Source: Erpobdella octoculata (lineage: Eukaryota; Annelida; Clitellata; Hirudinida; Erpobdellidae). Taken from it: 64,000 bases of DNA. Positions 47,758 through 59,830 of the stretch are shown here, piece by piece. Within the stretch, counting starts at the first letter, position 1. Each line of letters opens with the position of its first letter. The stretch covers positions 6,486,432 to 6,550,431 of the forward strand of contig OZ022246.1 of the NCBI GenBank assembly GCA_963978895.1, written 5' to 3'. Below the pieces are notes generated by a model. The model was not told where the DNA came from. It was given only the letters and a program-made list of their open reading frames with translations, and ran no database searches. The position numbers were made by a program, and so were the translations under genes.

Positions 47758-47981
47758 GATAATTTCGGTTCTTTCTGTTTGTTTACTTTTCTCGTTTTAC
47801 TTTTGACCCTGAGGATGGCTGACATAGCTGAAACGGTCCGTCGGTCTGAGAATAAAAGTTTAATGGAAAAGTTTTTGGCTAATTGTAGTCTCGAACAGAG
47901 TTTTGTGCCGAAAGGTCGAGAATTTGGCTCGAAAAGTTGTTTCTGCCAAATGCGAGTTGTGTTTCTTGGAGCGTGTCTCAA

Positions 47982-47983
<2 letters not shown>

Positions 47984-48071
<88 letters not shown>
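47984..48071. repeat. (AT)n microsatellite
   Basis: About 43 uninterrupted TA dinucleotides, upstream of the intronless gene. The stretch 47758-47983 is an unrecognised repeat-like segment (GCTGACATAGCTGAAACGG). Confidence 0.95.
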
Positions 48072-48074
<3 letters not shown>

Positions 48075-48215
48075 TGTGTGTGTGTAAATCTGTTGTTTTT
48101 CCTATTCGATCAAGTTCAATCAAATTGTAATTTGAGAATTATTTTGTTAAAGAGGACCATATAATAATACAAGTTGATTAGTATAATTCATCTTAAAGTT
48201 AACATAATTTATACT

Positions 48216-49934
48216 ATGGAAAGTATAAAAAGTAAGCAACGTAAATCTCTTAAAGATGTTTGTCAATATTTTTGTGTAAAAAATTTTCCAAGTGTTTTTC
48301 TGGATTCATTCGATAAGCAACCTTTCCAAAAAAAATATAAAATGAAAACTTACATAAATCTTCTTCCCAACGTTTTTCGAGATATTATAAGAAAAAGTTA
48401 TGAAATATTTTCTGGCATACCTTTGAAGTATTTATATCCATGTTTGTTAAAGCGTGAAAAAATTAAGTACGATGATCTAGAGCTAAAACTGTTTGACTCC
48501 AATTTGAAATTTGTCGAAAACGTCGTAAGTGAACTTTTTCAGTTGTACAGACCTTCGGTTCTTTCCATTACTGATTTAGCACTTATTTATTGTGATACTC
48601 ATGGAAAGAGTCTTGGAATTAGTTTAACATATTTTTTAAACACAGATCTATGCAGCAATGTCACAGTGCTTGATCTGCAAATTTGTTGTAGACGTAATTG
48701 TGATCAAGCTTATTGCTTCTCAAAGGCAAATAAAGGTCTCTCACATAACTCGTCTCTTTTATCTTGTCCCAACTTAAAAACGCTGTCACTCTGTTGTATT
48801 ACAAATTCTTATCCTGTGAAGTATCATAACGGAATATTGGATGTTTTGAATATAACTTTTCCAGCAGAAAACATAAAAAGTTTTTCGTATAGTGGCTGCA
48901 TTGTAACAACCACACTTTTGAATGTTGTTCAAGAAATTGTAAATGTCAAAAAACTAACTTTAACCAAACTGCTTAGATCTAAACAAAATTTATTGAAAGT
49001 GATTCGAAAATGTACCAGCGTGCGTAGTTTAAATCTTAGCAAAAATGGAACTTTCGCAAACATTCACTCACAATGTATAATTCAATTGTTTCAATTACCT
49101 AATTTGAAGCATGTTGATATAAGTTATACATATTTCTATTATAAAAAACAAATGGTTAGTATTCCATGGCATTTAGTAAAACCGCTTGATTACTTACACG
49201 TTACCAACTCCTTTGGCAAGTCAAAAATTAATGTTATTGCAAAAATAGTTGTTAATGCGAGTACTGTTGAAGAAACATTAATTTTAGTAAACACGTTTCT
49301 ATTGTCAAAAACATTTTATCCTAATCTACTTTATAAATTGCTTAATATTGCAGAAGAACACATATTATCAGCAACACACATCAATGACATTGTACACTGG
49401 TTATGCATGGGTTTCAATTTTTATCGAGTAAACACTGAGGTCGTTAAAAAAATTATAGATTTGTTTACCACACTTGAAGTAAAAAATACTATAAGCTTAG
49501 AACACCGGAAGCAATTTGCTACTTTATTCATGCAAGACGTTTATTTACCTGACTCATTGGATGCAACTTTTTCGTATTATAAAATCATGAAATGGAGAAG
49601 CGGCTGCCCAGGACCTATAGAAATACCAGACTCCATATGGAATGAACTTATTAAGAACGATGTATTAATCGAAAAAAACATCAAACTAGCTTCAACATAT
49701 TTTGACCCAGACCTATTTTTGTTTCGTTTAATAGGGCTATGCAAACGCAACTTCAAACTTCATAAAAACTTCTTACCCCAGAAAAGCCGTATCGTAGATT
49801 TACTTCATAAAAGGTGTGAAGACTCCCGTTATAAAACCATAATTGAAAGGGCTTTAGAAAGAGAAAAATGCTTTACCGTTCCTAAACAAAAGGCCACCCG
49901 CACACTCACATTTGCTGGGCAAGCAACACACTAA
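48216..49934 (+). CDS. Intronless leucine-rich-repeat-like protein
   Basis: 572 residues from the ATG at 48216, which has G at +4; the frame stays open 42 bases upstream but without an earlier ATG. No signal peptide or membrane helix. The N-terminus (SLKDVCQYFCVKNF, then a helical LLPNVFRDIIRKSYEIFSG segment) resembles the opening of ZYG11/ZER1- or F-box-type LRR proteins. Irregular LRR-like strands follow: NVTVLDLQI (about 148), PNLKTLSLC (185), NIKSFSYSG (218), VKKLTLT (243), VRSLNLSKN (268), PNLKHVDIS (295). The C-terminal half is helical and Cys/Lys-rich. No catalytic motif. Such proteins usually recognise substrates for ubiquitin ligases, but I cannot assign a family. A long intact frame in decayed sequence argues that it is or was recently functional. 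A Helitron follows 21 bp after the stop. Confidence 0.75.
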   Translation: MESIKSKQRKSLKDVCQYFCVKNFPSVFLDSFDKQPFQKKYKMKTYINLLPNVFRDIIRKSYEIFSGIPLKYLYPCLLKREKIKYDDLELKLFDSNLKFVENVVSELFQLYRPSVLSITDLALIYCDTHGKSLGISLTYFLNTDLCSNVTVLDLQICCRRNCDQAYCFSKANKGLSHNSSLLSCPNLKTLSLCCITNSYPVKYHNGILDVLNITFPAENIKSFSYSGCIVTTTLLNVVQEIVNVKKLTLTKLLRSKQNLLKVIRKCTSVRSLNLSKNGTFANIHSQCIIQLFQLPNLKHVDISYTYFYYKKQMVSIPWHLVKPLDYLHVTNSFGKSKINVIAKIVVNASTVEETLILVNTFLLSKTFYPNLLYKLLNIAEEHILSATHINDIVHWLCMGFNFYRVNTEVVKKIIDLFTTLEVKNTISLEHRKQFATLFMQDVYLPDSLDATFSYYKIMKWRSGCPGPIEIPDSIWNELIKNDVLIEKNIKLASTYFDPDLFLFRLIGLCKRNFKLHKNFLPQKSRIVDLLHKRCEDSRYKTIIERALEREKCFTVPKQKATRTLTFAGQATH

Positions 49935-49954
49935 GAGATCACATAGATGTATAT

Positions 49955-50192
49955 GTATATATATTTAAATGTTAGTCTGTTTTTTTGTTTGTTTTTTTTT
50001 GTCCTTTATGCCTTGTTACACCATTCCCAATAAAATGTTCACACAACCTTGAAAGTAAATAGAGGAAAGTTTCTTCGCTACAGTTTGCTCTCCCGGGAAC
50101 GGAAAAACAACCGGGAACGGTAGACCAAGCGTGGAAGAAAACGGGAGCGAGAAAGAAAACCACTAAAAACTCCCGGGCAATGCCGGCTAAAG
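49955..50192 (+). mobile_element. Mini-Helitron, degraded
   Basis: TATATATATTTAAATGTTAG at the 5' end, TTTATGCCTTGTTACACCAT and TGTTCACACAACCTTGA in the body, a short GGGAACGGAAAAACAACC minisatellite, and the hairpin CCCGGGCAATGCCGGCTAAA at the 3' end. Confidence 0.65.
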
Positions 50193-51993
50193 TGCCATTG
50201 ATATCAGTACAGCCGACAAATAAATTATCTTGATTCAGAAAGAATTGATAAAAGTCAGGAAATGATTCTTACACTGTTCATGAATGAATGTAGTTGATGA
50301 TATGAAAGATTACCAATTCCACGACTTTGACAGACCCTAAAAGCTCTTTAGGAAGGCAGTCTATAAATATTGACATTGATTGATTGAAGAAAAATTTTGA
50401 AGGCACAACACTTTCAGAAAACCATAGAAGGGTCATCTTTATTGCCCTTTCCAACAAAATGATAAAACAGATGACAAACAGGTTAACCCAAAGACCAAAA
50501 TTAGTGATATATTTTTCTTGTGCACTTTCCTAATTTCTCAAAACCTTCAAAAGCTTACAGGAATGCACGAGAATATATTTGAATTTAAGTTTTAATTTGA
50601 AGTTGATATATTATCAGTTTCTGCTTTTTACCACGTATTGAAATTATGAAAGCGGATGTGACTATGTAGTTTTGTGTCTGGTTTTTTTTTCATTTTTTAG
50701 AAATTGCGGTGCAAAAATGTATAAGGTTCTGGAAAATTTTTCGAAACCCTTCCTTGTCATCAGCTATTTTTGGAGGCAAAAGTGTTTAAAGTTTTTACAA
50801 AAGTTTTGGAAAAGTACTTACTAAAATTGGCTCCCCCGATCAAGTTTGTTTGGAGGAAAAGTTGACATGGGATTGGCGCATTCCTTAGACTTTGCCCAGG
50901 GCGCCAAAAACTCTAACTACGCCACTGCAGTTATTCGGTTTTCTTGACCTATTTCACTAAACACGTGTTATTATTGGTGTGAACAACCATACCAATTGAG
51001 CTTATTTATTCATTAAATCCCTGCACATGCCGATTTTTTAAGACCCGACCCGACCCGATACATAGATACAAAATCCCATGCCCGGTCCTGTTCATTTTCA
51101 TTACCACAAAAACCCATAGTTCGGTTCAATAGCCTCGGCCCATGATGATTTTGTTCCGGTCCGGCCCGTTTGATAACCCTAATATCAATAAACTGAAATT
51201 ATACAATGCATACTACCTATTTGCTAACGCATGGCGCTGGCCCAGTTTTCCAAAATCATGTATCCAGTTTTGATAGCTACTTTAAAAAAATTTCCAAACT
51301 TCAAACCCTTTTCCCCTGAGATAACCGGGAGGGGGTATTTGCAGCTACTTTTCCAAAAACCTCTTCAAAATATCTCCAAACATTTTGTAGCTATTTATTT
51401 TTTAAATATTAAACATTTCTGCAAAATTTCTGCCCTCCGCAAATGACGCCCTTGTCAACTTCCAAAGTCTTGCACGAGCTGATAATATTTTTTAAGGACC
51501 AACCCGTTATATAGACATAAAACCCTAGGCCCGGCCCTGTTCGACTTTAGCCCGGCTCTTTTTGAAAATCTTAATCTGAAGTCGCGTTTTGAATTTTCGC
51601 ATCAGCTTTGATTATATTACTGTTGTGTGGGTACGAAATTGTTTAGGTTGCATTAATAACAATTAAGAAATACTGTGTGTTCTTAAACAAAAATCAGTAA
51701 TCTGAAATTATGCTACATATTTGCTAGCGCTGGGCGCTCCCTCGGTTATCAGATCCTGTATTCATTTTTGTCCACTACTTTTCTTAAAAAAAAAACAATT
51801 CCAAAAACAAATACACTTTATTTTTTAAAAACGTTTATAAATGGGAGGAGGTAGTAACTAGAGTACTGCACAGACCGATTTTTCGCGACCCGGTCCGTTG
51901 ACAACTCGGCCCGGCCCGTTTCATAAGCCAAAATTCCAAGCCCGGCCTGTTTTTAAAGGCTGAAAATCCTTACATACTTGGTAAAAAATCTCG
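50193..51993. other. Gene-free intergenic stretch with transposon ends
   Basis: Near 50906-50928 is the inverse of CAGTGGCGTAGTTAGAG, a hAT end related to 18903/20089, without a visible partner. GC-rich CCCGACCCGACCCG and GGCCCGGCCCG patches at 51030-51180, 51520-51570 and 51880-51950 relate to the GGGCCGGGC module of Helitrons A/B. Confidence 0.55.
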
Positions 51994-52280
51994 GTCCATT
52001 CAGTACATGAGATGGTCCATTCAGTACATGAGATGGTCCATTCAGTACATTAGATGGTCCTTTCAGTGCATGAGATGGTCCATTCAGTACATTAGATGGT
52101 CCTTTCAGTGCATGAGATGGTCCATTCAGTACATGAGATGGTCCATTCAGTACATGAGATGGTCCATTCAGTACATGATATGGTCCATTCAGTACATGAT
52201 ATGGTTCATTCAGTACATGAGATGGTCCCATTCAGTACATGATATGGTCCATTCAGTACATGAGATGGTCCCATTCATTA
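51994..52280. repeat. Minisatellite, unit 21 bp
   Basis: About 13 units of GAGATGGTCCATTCAGTACAT with point variants (TTAGATGGTCCTTTCAGTGC). The frames over it on both strands are periodic artefacts. Confidence 0.9.
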
Positions 52281-54703
52281 CGACCACGACGTACTGAATG
52301 GATCTCCTAAGTTTCAGAAGTGGGTTCACAAAAATGTTATTTTATCAAATGTTAAGTTCTTTAACTGATTGAAATTTAATTATTTTTTTTTACACGTATC
52401 AGCCTTGCATTTGTCTTTAATATATGTATTTACAAAATCTATGTTAACATTGTGAATGGCGAATTTTTAAGTGCATTTGATGAAATTGTGGTCCATTCGG
52501 TACCAGTATCAGATCCCCTAAATATAATTTTCAAAAAAATTAAAATATTAAATGGTCATTCAATTTAAGCTTAGGCTGATAATTTCAAAATATTCGGCAC
52601 CACAAAAGACAGACAACTGAAGCTAGCATGTGAATACATGTTTGATGATCTTCGATCATAAATAATTTATTGAAAAACATGTTTTATGTTACTGACAAAG
52701 AGATGAGTGTAAAATGTTCAATAAAATAGTCAACACAGTGACAACAGATTTCGTGCAGTTAATTTCACATCAGGACACAATTATCATCGAGTAGTCGAGT
52801 GCTGTTTTCGCAGTGAAAAAAAAGAAGAAAAAAAGTAATAAACTGACCGGACAAGTTTTTTTTTTAACTTCCAAGTTAATAGTCTTTTTTGGCGTATTTT
52901 AGCTTTACTTAATCCTTTCCTAATCCTACTTGTTTGCCTAATAACGCAACTTGTTTTAATTGTTCTATTAGTAAAAACTGGTGTAACTAGCACACCAGCA
53001 AAAGAGAAAATGAATTTAGCGCCAGCCCGAGATCGGTTTCTAAAATTGGCTGAAAATTATTATTTTTCAAGAAGTGGCAAGAAATTAACTGTAAAAATTC
53101 ATAGCAGCAAGCCCAGCTGAACAGGGTTTTTTTGGTGAATGATGAACGATTGAGCCAGCCAACAATAATTTTAAATTTTAAGTTACTGCAAAAATACAGA
53201 ATAAAAATACATTTTTTGAAGATTGTTGTTTATACCGTAGTGTATTTAATTTATTAGTTTCTTTTATTAATTAAGCTATGAATGTCTTAAAAATCTAATA
53301 TGGCCTTCTTTCTCAATTTTTTCTTGGTAGGTAATCCGTGAAAAAGTGGAGCGCAGATATTTAATGAATTTATGGGCCCAGAAATATATTTTCATGACAT
53401 TGACACTGCATTGCTTGATTTTGAGACCAGTTTTATGCTTATATTGGAAAGTTTGGTGCTTCCCATGGGCGCTCGCAGACATTTTTACAAGGGGCAAGTT
53501 TTTTTTTCTTCCCCTCTGTTTTCATATTCTACTTCCTGTTTTTTCACAAAATATTTTGAGAGGAGGGTCTTGGGGCTGACTAAACCCGAATACATTTTCT
53601 GGAATTTTTTGTTTAAAATAAAGTATATAAAGTACAATTTTCAGTTAATTTCATTCAATTCAATTCAATTCAGTTTGAAAATCTTTAATGTGGCGTGGGT
53701 CAACAGATTTCTAGGCCACTTTTTATTTTACATCATAATAAACATTCCAAAAGGTTTTAAAAACACGCTGAAAATTACAAAAATGCTTGGAAAGGTTTAT
53801 ATCTCCGACAGAAAAACTGTTCCTCTGCTAAAACTAATGACCTGTTTTAAAGTTAAAACTCGATTTTTATTAAGTTCTTAAAACTGTATAACCTGTGTAA
53901 TGTTTTCTCTAATTTTTGAAATTTTATTTCTGTGGACCTTGGACACTAATAAATAACCCAAACTCTAAAAATCTGTCATATCTCACTGTTGACCGCGTCC
54001 ATGCTTACAATCGTTTAGTTTTATTGCTGTGAATGATCGTTAAATTAATTGTTCAAGTAGTTGCTGGTAATAAGTGAAAATGTCTTAATTACTGGAAAAA
54101 AAACTGGCATGTCCCAAAAACTTATTTAAAAATATGACACCGAGTTCATATTAGACCCCTAAGCGGTTTAAATTCTGCTGTTTATAAACCGCACCAAACC
54201 ACGGTTGTGGGTTAATAAATCATGAATTCAAAATGGCGCATGCAGTTGCGGTTGCGAAGTGTCGCGGTTGCGGTTTACAGTAAAAACCACAAACACGGCA
54301 GATCATATTGACTGCCGAATTGGTTGCCTTCGAAACAGCTGTTGACCACTTTCTCAACAATCAGAAGCCAATCGTATGCAGAGCCAAACATTGCTTTAAC
54401 TGTTGTTTTTTAATTTTTAAATAAACAATTTTGAAATTTTAAATTTGTTTCGCGTTTATTCACATTTTCTTCAAAAGCAAAGCGAGTATTTTTAATATTT
54501 GTAGGTTACATAGTTGTTTGATTAAAGAAATTAAAAAAACAAACATAGCTACTAAGTGATGTATTATTAACTTTTGATCTATTTTGAAACTATCGGGTTG
54601 TAAAAGCAAAAATAGTTAAAAACAATTACCCAAATAATATGACCATGATTGAAATTTTAAAATAAATAAATTAATCCGGTTGTTTAAATTTTTTTTATTT
54701 TAC
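52281..54703. other. Gene-free AT-rich stretch
   Basis: No gene supportable. An open frame at 53372-53881 is Phe/Lys/Ile-rich with no motif and no splice logic. A small GCGGTTGCGGTT-rich patch occurs at 54190-54300. Confidence 0.5.
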
Positions 54704-57477
54704 TTATTCTGTTTTTGCTTCTTCTTCTTCTTCTTCTTCCTGTTCTATTATTTCTACAATTTCTTTTCTTGCAGTCATACTCCTAGATAAAACACATAAA
54801 TTAATATGTAACCGGTAATGTAAATAATATTTAATGTAAAATTCTCAGAGATTACATTATAGTAATTACATTTAAACTACTTAAAACTAATACAAAATCG
54901 AAAAAATGGCATATTAAATAATATTGCCATAAAATGTATGTTTGTTCTGAATGTTTTAGACCTAGCCGGGAACGTGGCTAAAAATTGATTAAAAGACTCA
55001 GCCCGTACAAACAACAAAAAACTAAAGCTTATTAGAAGCATGAAATGAAAACACATAAAAAACTTGGAAAAGTTAGTGAAAAAATATTTCGAAATTCATG
55101 CAGAAATATCCATTAAAAACTACTAAATAATTTTAACTATAAGCAAAAATATTGCACACTTTTTTTGAGAAAATGAAATATAGGGGTACGGTAAAACGAG
55201 TGTATTTGGCCCAATTTACACATAAATCAAACTATATCTCAAAGTACAAATTATATTTCTATGAGCAACTATCTTGATAAAATATACATAGTAGTAGTTA
55301 TGACGTGACCTAGCGAAAGCATAAAAAAAGTATTTTGATATATTTTTTCTTGTATAAAGGCCTAGTCAAAGTCACGTTTGAGTGCCACTTACACGGAATA
55401 ATGGAACAGCGGCCACTTTTACAATGTTGGCAGCTTGAAGATTAGACTAGCGTATGCGATGTCGATGGCACCGATGGCGGCTCCGCAAAATGTTCGTTAG
55501 CTCACAAGCGCAGAAAAAAACTTTCAGCTCCAACCAAAACTAGTACTCATTTATACTCATTTATCGACCACTAAAAGATGGGACAATATGTTGACGTTAA
55601 CACATGTGAATTAGTTTTCTGCTTAAGCAAATTACTCGCCCGAGCCTGGAATAGAACCCGGGAGCTACGGATATCCAAGCTGGTGTCTAAACCACTAGAC
55701 CAAAACGTGCAAGTCATTGAGATACTTAACAAAATCATCATTCACATTCCATTTCAACTCTAGTGGAGCGTCTCTTCAGAGCTGACGGCATATTTTTCAC
55801 TTAACTACAAGACGGACTCTCAAATGCTACTTTTTTAAAAAATGCTTCTTATAAAGAAGATCTAACAACGTTTGGAAAAACACAGCTGTGAACTATGGTA
55901 CTTGTAATTTTGCTTTTGTATAATTTGCTTATTTTATGACCGTTAATAAAATAAAGAATTGTAATTGTACTTAAAAAAACTTTTCTAGCCATATTTTGCA
56001 TTTCAAATACTTTTAAAAAAGAATATTGTGTATGAGTATTTAAAATAGGATTTTAGTTGTGTACTTGTTATTGGTATTAGAAATACTTTAAAAATATGTT
56101 TACAAGCAGTGAATGTTATTAATTTTAAATAAGACATTTTCATGTTAAATTATACTGAGATTAACAAATAATCATCACTGAATTTAAATATTGACTAATG
56201 GAAAATAAGAAATAACTACCGAAACCTTTGCTTTGCATAAAATCCACATATGTAACAAAACGTCTTGAAACTTATTTAATAATGGCAAGGCCAAAATGTA
56301 ATAACACGGTGAACAGCAATAATCGAGCCAAAAGTTTGCTGTTATTGCACTTAATTGTTAATAAATGAAATGAACTTTATTATTTCGAAAAATAAATTGT
56401 TGTTAATTGTTGTTCCGTGTGTGTGTTTTTGTTATAACTGTAATGTTAATTCTCACTGCAAAATTTTATAAACCATATTTTGATATTTAAACAAACTTAC
56501 TCAAGAGCTCCTTTCAAAACTCCTATTTGATAGCAGGCCATGATGGAAAAAATCATAAATAATCCTGTAAATACACCAAAGGAAAACATGCCAACTCTAT
56601 TCCAATTGGAAAGTTTTAATTTTTTCAAACGCTTCTTAGTTGTGGTTAAGGTTACTGTTGTTAAGGTTGTAGATGTAATCTCAACAGTTTCTTCTTCTTC
56701 TTCCTCTTCTTCTTCTGTTGTAGTAAGCTTTATCGTGGTAGTGGTGGTAGGGCTAAGCGTAGGGCATGTAGGGCATTTTTTTCTCTTTTTCTTTTTTTTA
56801 GATTTGGATGTGTTTGCAGATATTGTTGTGATGTGTTGAATACTTGGAGTAATTTTTGTTGTAGTTTCATTTGCTAATAGAGAACTTATATTGCTGTCTT
56901 TTGGGAAAGTTGCCACAGCAGGAGTAGAAGTAGAATTTACGTCGCCTATAATGGCAGGAGTAGAAGTTACGTTGTCGTTAATGGCAGCAGGAGAAGAAGT
57001 TGCCACGTCATTATTAGCTGGTGTAGTTGGTGCAACTACTATAATGTTATCTGGTGTAGTTGGTGCATCGACTATATTGCCAGCTGGTGTAGTTGGTGCA
57101 TCGACTGGTGGTGTAGAAGGTGCAACAACGATTAAGTCAGCCTGTGTAGAAGTTGTGATAGCTACGTCTCTTACAAAGCGTTTTCTTCCAGCGCAAACTG
57201 TTTTTTTAACTTTACTTGTTGTTTTGTATTTCTTAGTTTTATCCAGTGGTATTGATTTTTGATTTATGTTGTATCTTTTATTTATTTGTTTTGCAATTTC
57301 ACTTGTTTGATTATTAATTATTTTTTTTGTTAAAATCAAAATTTGGCTTTTTTCGACCTCTAAACTTTGAATGGTGTCACTTTCATATTTTTTAAAATTA
57401 CGGCTTGAATGTTTACTAATTTTTCTTAGTAAAACCAGCAAAACTAAAAATAAACAAAGTTTTTTGGTTTTTATCAT
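54704..57477 (-). CDS. Predicted stalked single-pass membrane protein, paralogue 1
   Basis: Two exons: 57477-56501 and 54782-54704 (phase 2, donor GTAAGT); 351 residues. Signal peptide 1-20 (hydrophobic CLFLVLLVLL); YESDTIQ and VEKSQ (31-45); a dibasic motif AGRKRFVRDV (96-105); a mucin-like Thr/Pro region with repeated APTTP units (117-190); a Lys cluster and CPTC (225-238); Thr-rich stretch with nine consecutive Glu; basic KKRLKKLK; membrane helix about 297-317 (VGMFSFGVFTGLFMIFSIMA); tail GVLKGALESM and, from exon 2, a run of seven Glu. I recognise no family. The gene at 61181-63531 shares both ends, the RxVRD motif, intron position and phase, and promoter. O-glycosylated surface or secreted function is an inference. 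Basic residues lie on the N-side of the helix, against the positive-inside rule for this topology. Confidence 0.75.
55625..55715 (-). repeat. tRNA-derived sequence in the intron of paralogue 1
   Basis: On the minus strand: TGGTCTAGTGGTTTAGACAC (A-box) and CCCGGGTTCTATTCCAGG (a B-box with one change). It looks like a tRNA-derived SINE head or tRNA pseudogene in the same orientation as the host gene. Confidence 0.6.
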
Positions 57478-57558
57478 TGATAATATGCTTTTGTTTAAAT
57501 GTTTATATTTTTTCCTTTTTAATTATATGTTAATTTAAAAACGTCATAAAAACATAGA
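57478..57558 (-). promoter_or_regulatory. Conserved proximal promoter of paralogue 1
   Basis: On the minus strand, TATGTTTTTATGACGT (57541-57556) lies about 64 bases before the ATG and ATATAAACATTTAAACAAA lies closer. Both recur at the same spacing upstream of paralogue 2. TGACGT is a CRE/ATF-like half-site; ATATAAA may act as a TATA box. Confidence 0.55.
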
Positions 57559-57599
57559 CACACAAATATAACGACAGATGAAATAAGAATAAATAATTC

Positions 57600-58399
57600 T
57601 GAAAAATTTATCTGAAACATTTCAGCAGCCTGTCTCATTCACGGTTTCAGCAGCATCTTGTTTCAATGTTGTTATCGTTATTTATTTATTTATTTATTGA
57701 AAAATTTGTTTTAATAATATTTTTAAAAACGGATTCTGTGTTGATAGAGCTGTGTAGGTGGAAAGCGGTTGTTACCACCATTAACATTTTTTGTTGGAAT
57801 TCAAGATAGCATATTTATGATTATTAGTACTTTTTACTCAGTAATGTTTTCTACATCACTTCTAGAAAATTTGTGAATTTATTTTTTCCTCTTCAAGGCG
57901 CGTCAAGGAAATTGATTTTATTGATGCAATAGGAATTTTTGGGCGCTAAAGATGTCTCAAAATGAACTTTGTAACTAAATAGGTAAGTTTTTATAAATCA
58001 GTTTTGGTATTTCTTGACCCGATTTCAGGTATTGTCAAAAAAGGTCAACGCTCTTTATCATGAGCAAGAATCAGGAATGACAAGATTCTTTCTGGTCGAA
58101 GATAGTTATATAATGAAGATGTAGAGGAGTTGAGTTTTTTTGACAGACATTTTAAACTTTCTTATTTGTTTTTTGTTGTCGAACTTTGATAAATTTATTG
58201 ATTGATCATGCAAATAAATAAAATTCAAATGTTTTTTGCCAATCAGCTATACAATTTGCTGTATTATACATGTCCTTAGAAAACTAAGTGACGGTTTCGT
58301 GATTTTTTTGAGATATCGCAAATATAGCAGAACGACTTCAATTCAATCGGACACCTCTTCGTGATATCCACGACATTGCATAAGTACAACAGAAGTGGT
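57600..58399. other. Gene-free AT-rich stretch
   Basis: Nothing recognisable; a short (TTTA)n run near 57675-57700. Confidence 0.5.
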
Positions 58400-59830
58400 C
58401 GCTAAAATATTGATGAGGGCCAGCAGCGATACGTAGTCTAAGAGGTGCAACCGGGGCTGATTAAATTGCCAGCTGAAGGGGAGGTCGATATTCCGGCCCT
58501 GTCCAACCTATTGCACAGTAGTAGTTGTCGGGTTGAGATAAATCGAGCCATGTGCCCACGAAAGTCATGTGCTTTTGGTTTTGGCGGCCTCTTTGCCCCA
58601 AACCAAAAATAATACACGGACAAATTGTTGCGAGCCACATAAATACGTCACAGAACACTCAAACATACATATCGTCTAAATCAGGCGTTCCCAACTAGGG
58701 GTCCTTGCACCCCCAGGGAGTGCGAGATAACATTTCAGGGGGTGCGAAACTTAACCAGCAGGAAAAAAGACAGTGACTCTTTCTTAAGTTACCCAACATA
58801 ATAATACTGAAATACGGAAAACGGGGTAGAAATAAAATATTACATTTTATCAATTTAATGAAACTATGATTTCAAACCAAGGTGCTTTGAAAATCGTTTA
58901 CAAAGATGTTTGAATTAAGCTTTAATATTCAGTAGAATAATCACAAATACAACTGATTTACATTTGCGAGACTTTCATATATGTAGAACTGAAACTACAC
59001 TTTTATGCACTTGTTTAATCGTTTCGGTTGCTATCGGAAACAGAAAGGTGGTTATTTTTTACAACAACACATGTTAAAACTGAGCCCAATCTGCATGAAT
59101 CAAGCGCAGAACGTAATAAATTTATTATATGCCATATTATTTCACTAAAATACTTTATTTGTTACAAAATATTGATAAAAAAATGAATTGGAATATTTTT
59201 AATGAATTTAAGGTTTTGGAATCTGGGCTTTTCATAATGGGTTGAAAAAACTCGCAATGTTCAAATTTGGTGTGAGTAATTTAGTAATTTTTACATGTTA
59301 CACCCAATTTTGAGTTTATGATTTATGACAGTTTCTACTGATATAAACATATTTTCGGCTGGCTTCAGTTGTTTCGCAAATTTTCAAAATTTTCAAAATG
59401 ACATTGAGAAATTTACGGTACAACTTTTTTAATTATGAATCCTGGCTAGTAGAAATATAAAATTTGCAATTTTTCTGAATTTAGCTTGAATAAATATGCT
59501 GCTCTAATCTAGTATAACTTTTTTTTCTTACGAGATATTACTAATATTACTTTTGTAGGGGATGCGAGAACATACTAAAAATTTTCTAGGGGTGCGTGAC
59601 ACAGAAAAGGTTGGGAACCCCTGGTCTAAATGGTCTCAAACAGATACAGAATTTAATCAATCCGACAACAACAAAAGCTAAAATATTAATGAAAAGGAAG
59701 GCCAGCAGCGATATCATAACCAATGAGATTCATCCTAGGCACTTGTTTCTCGCCACATAAACACGTCACAGAACACTCAAACATACATATCTCAGACAGA
59801 TACAGACGTTAATCAATCCACACACATCTA
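58400..59830. repeat. Tandemly duplicated repeat unit, split by a hAT insertion
   Basis: Segments GGCCAGCAGCGATA, CACATAAAYACGTCACAGAA and CACTCAAACATACATATC occur at 58418-58673 and again at 59700-59793; CAGATACAGA and TTAATCAATCC follow each. Removing the transposon at 58682-59623 brings them to a tandem period of a few hundred bases. Confidence 0.75.
58682..59623. mobile_element. hAT-type non-autonomous element
   Basis: Inverted termini CAGG(C/G)GTTCCCAAC, exact 8-bp duplication GTCTAAAT (58674-58681, 59624-59631). Subterminal GGGTGCGAG/GGGGTGCG motifs. 942 bp, AT-rich interior with no transposase frame. Confidence 0.9.

Noticed and set aside
48174..48215. Fourteen extra N-terminal codons for the LRR-like protein
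   Set aside because: The upstream part starts at TTG, not ATG; the ATG at 48216 has a better context.
51994..52280. CRISPR-like array
   Set aside because: Units are contiguous 21-mers with no unique spacers, in a eukaryotic context.
53372..53881. 169-codon plus-strand frame
   Set aside because: AT-driven Phe/Lys/Ile composition, no motif, no supporting splice sites or promoter features.
55625..55715. Functional tRNA gene
   Set aside because: A-box and B-box are recognisable, but the acceptor-stem pairing and anticodon arm are not convincing.
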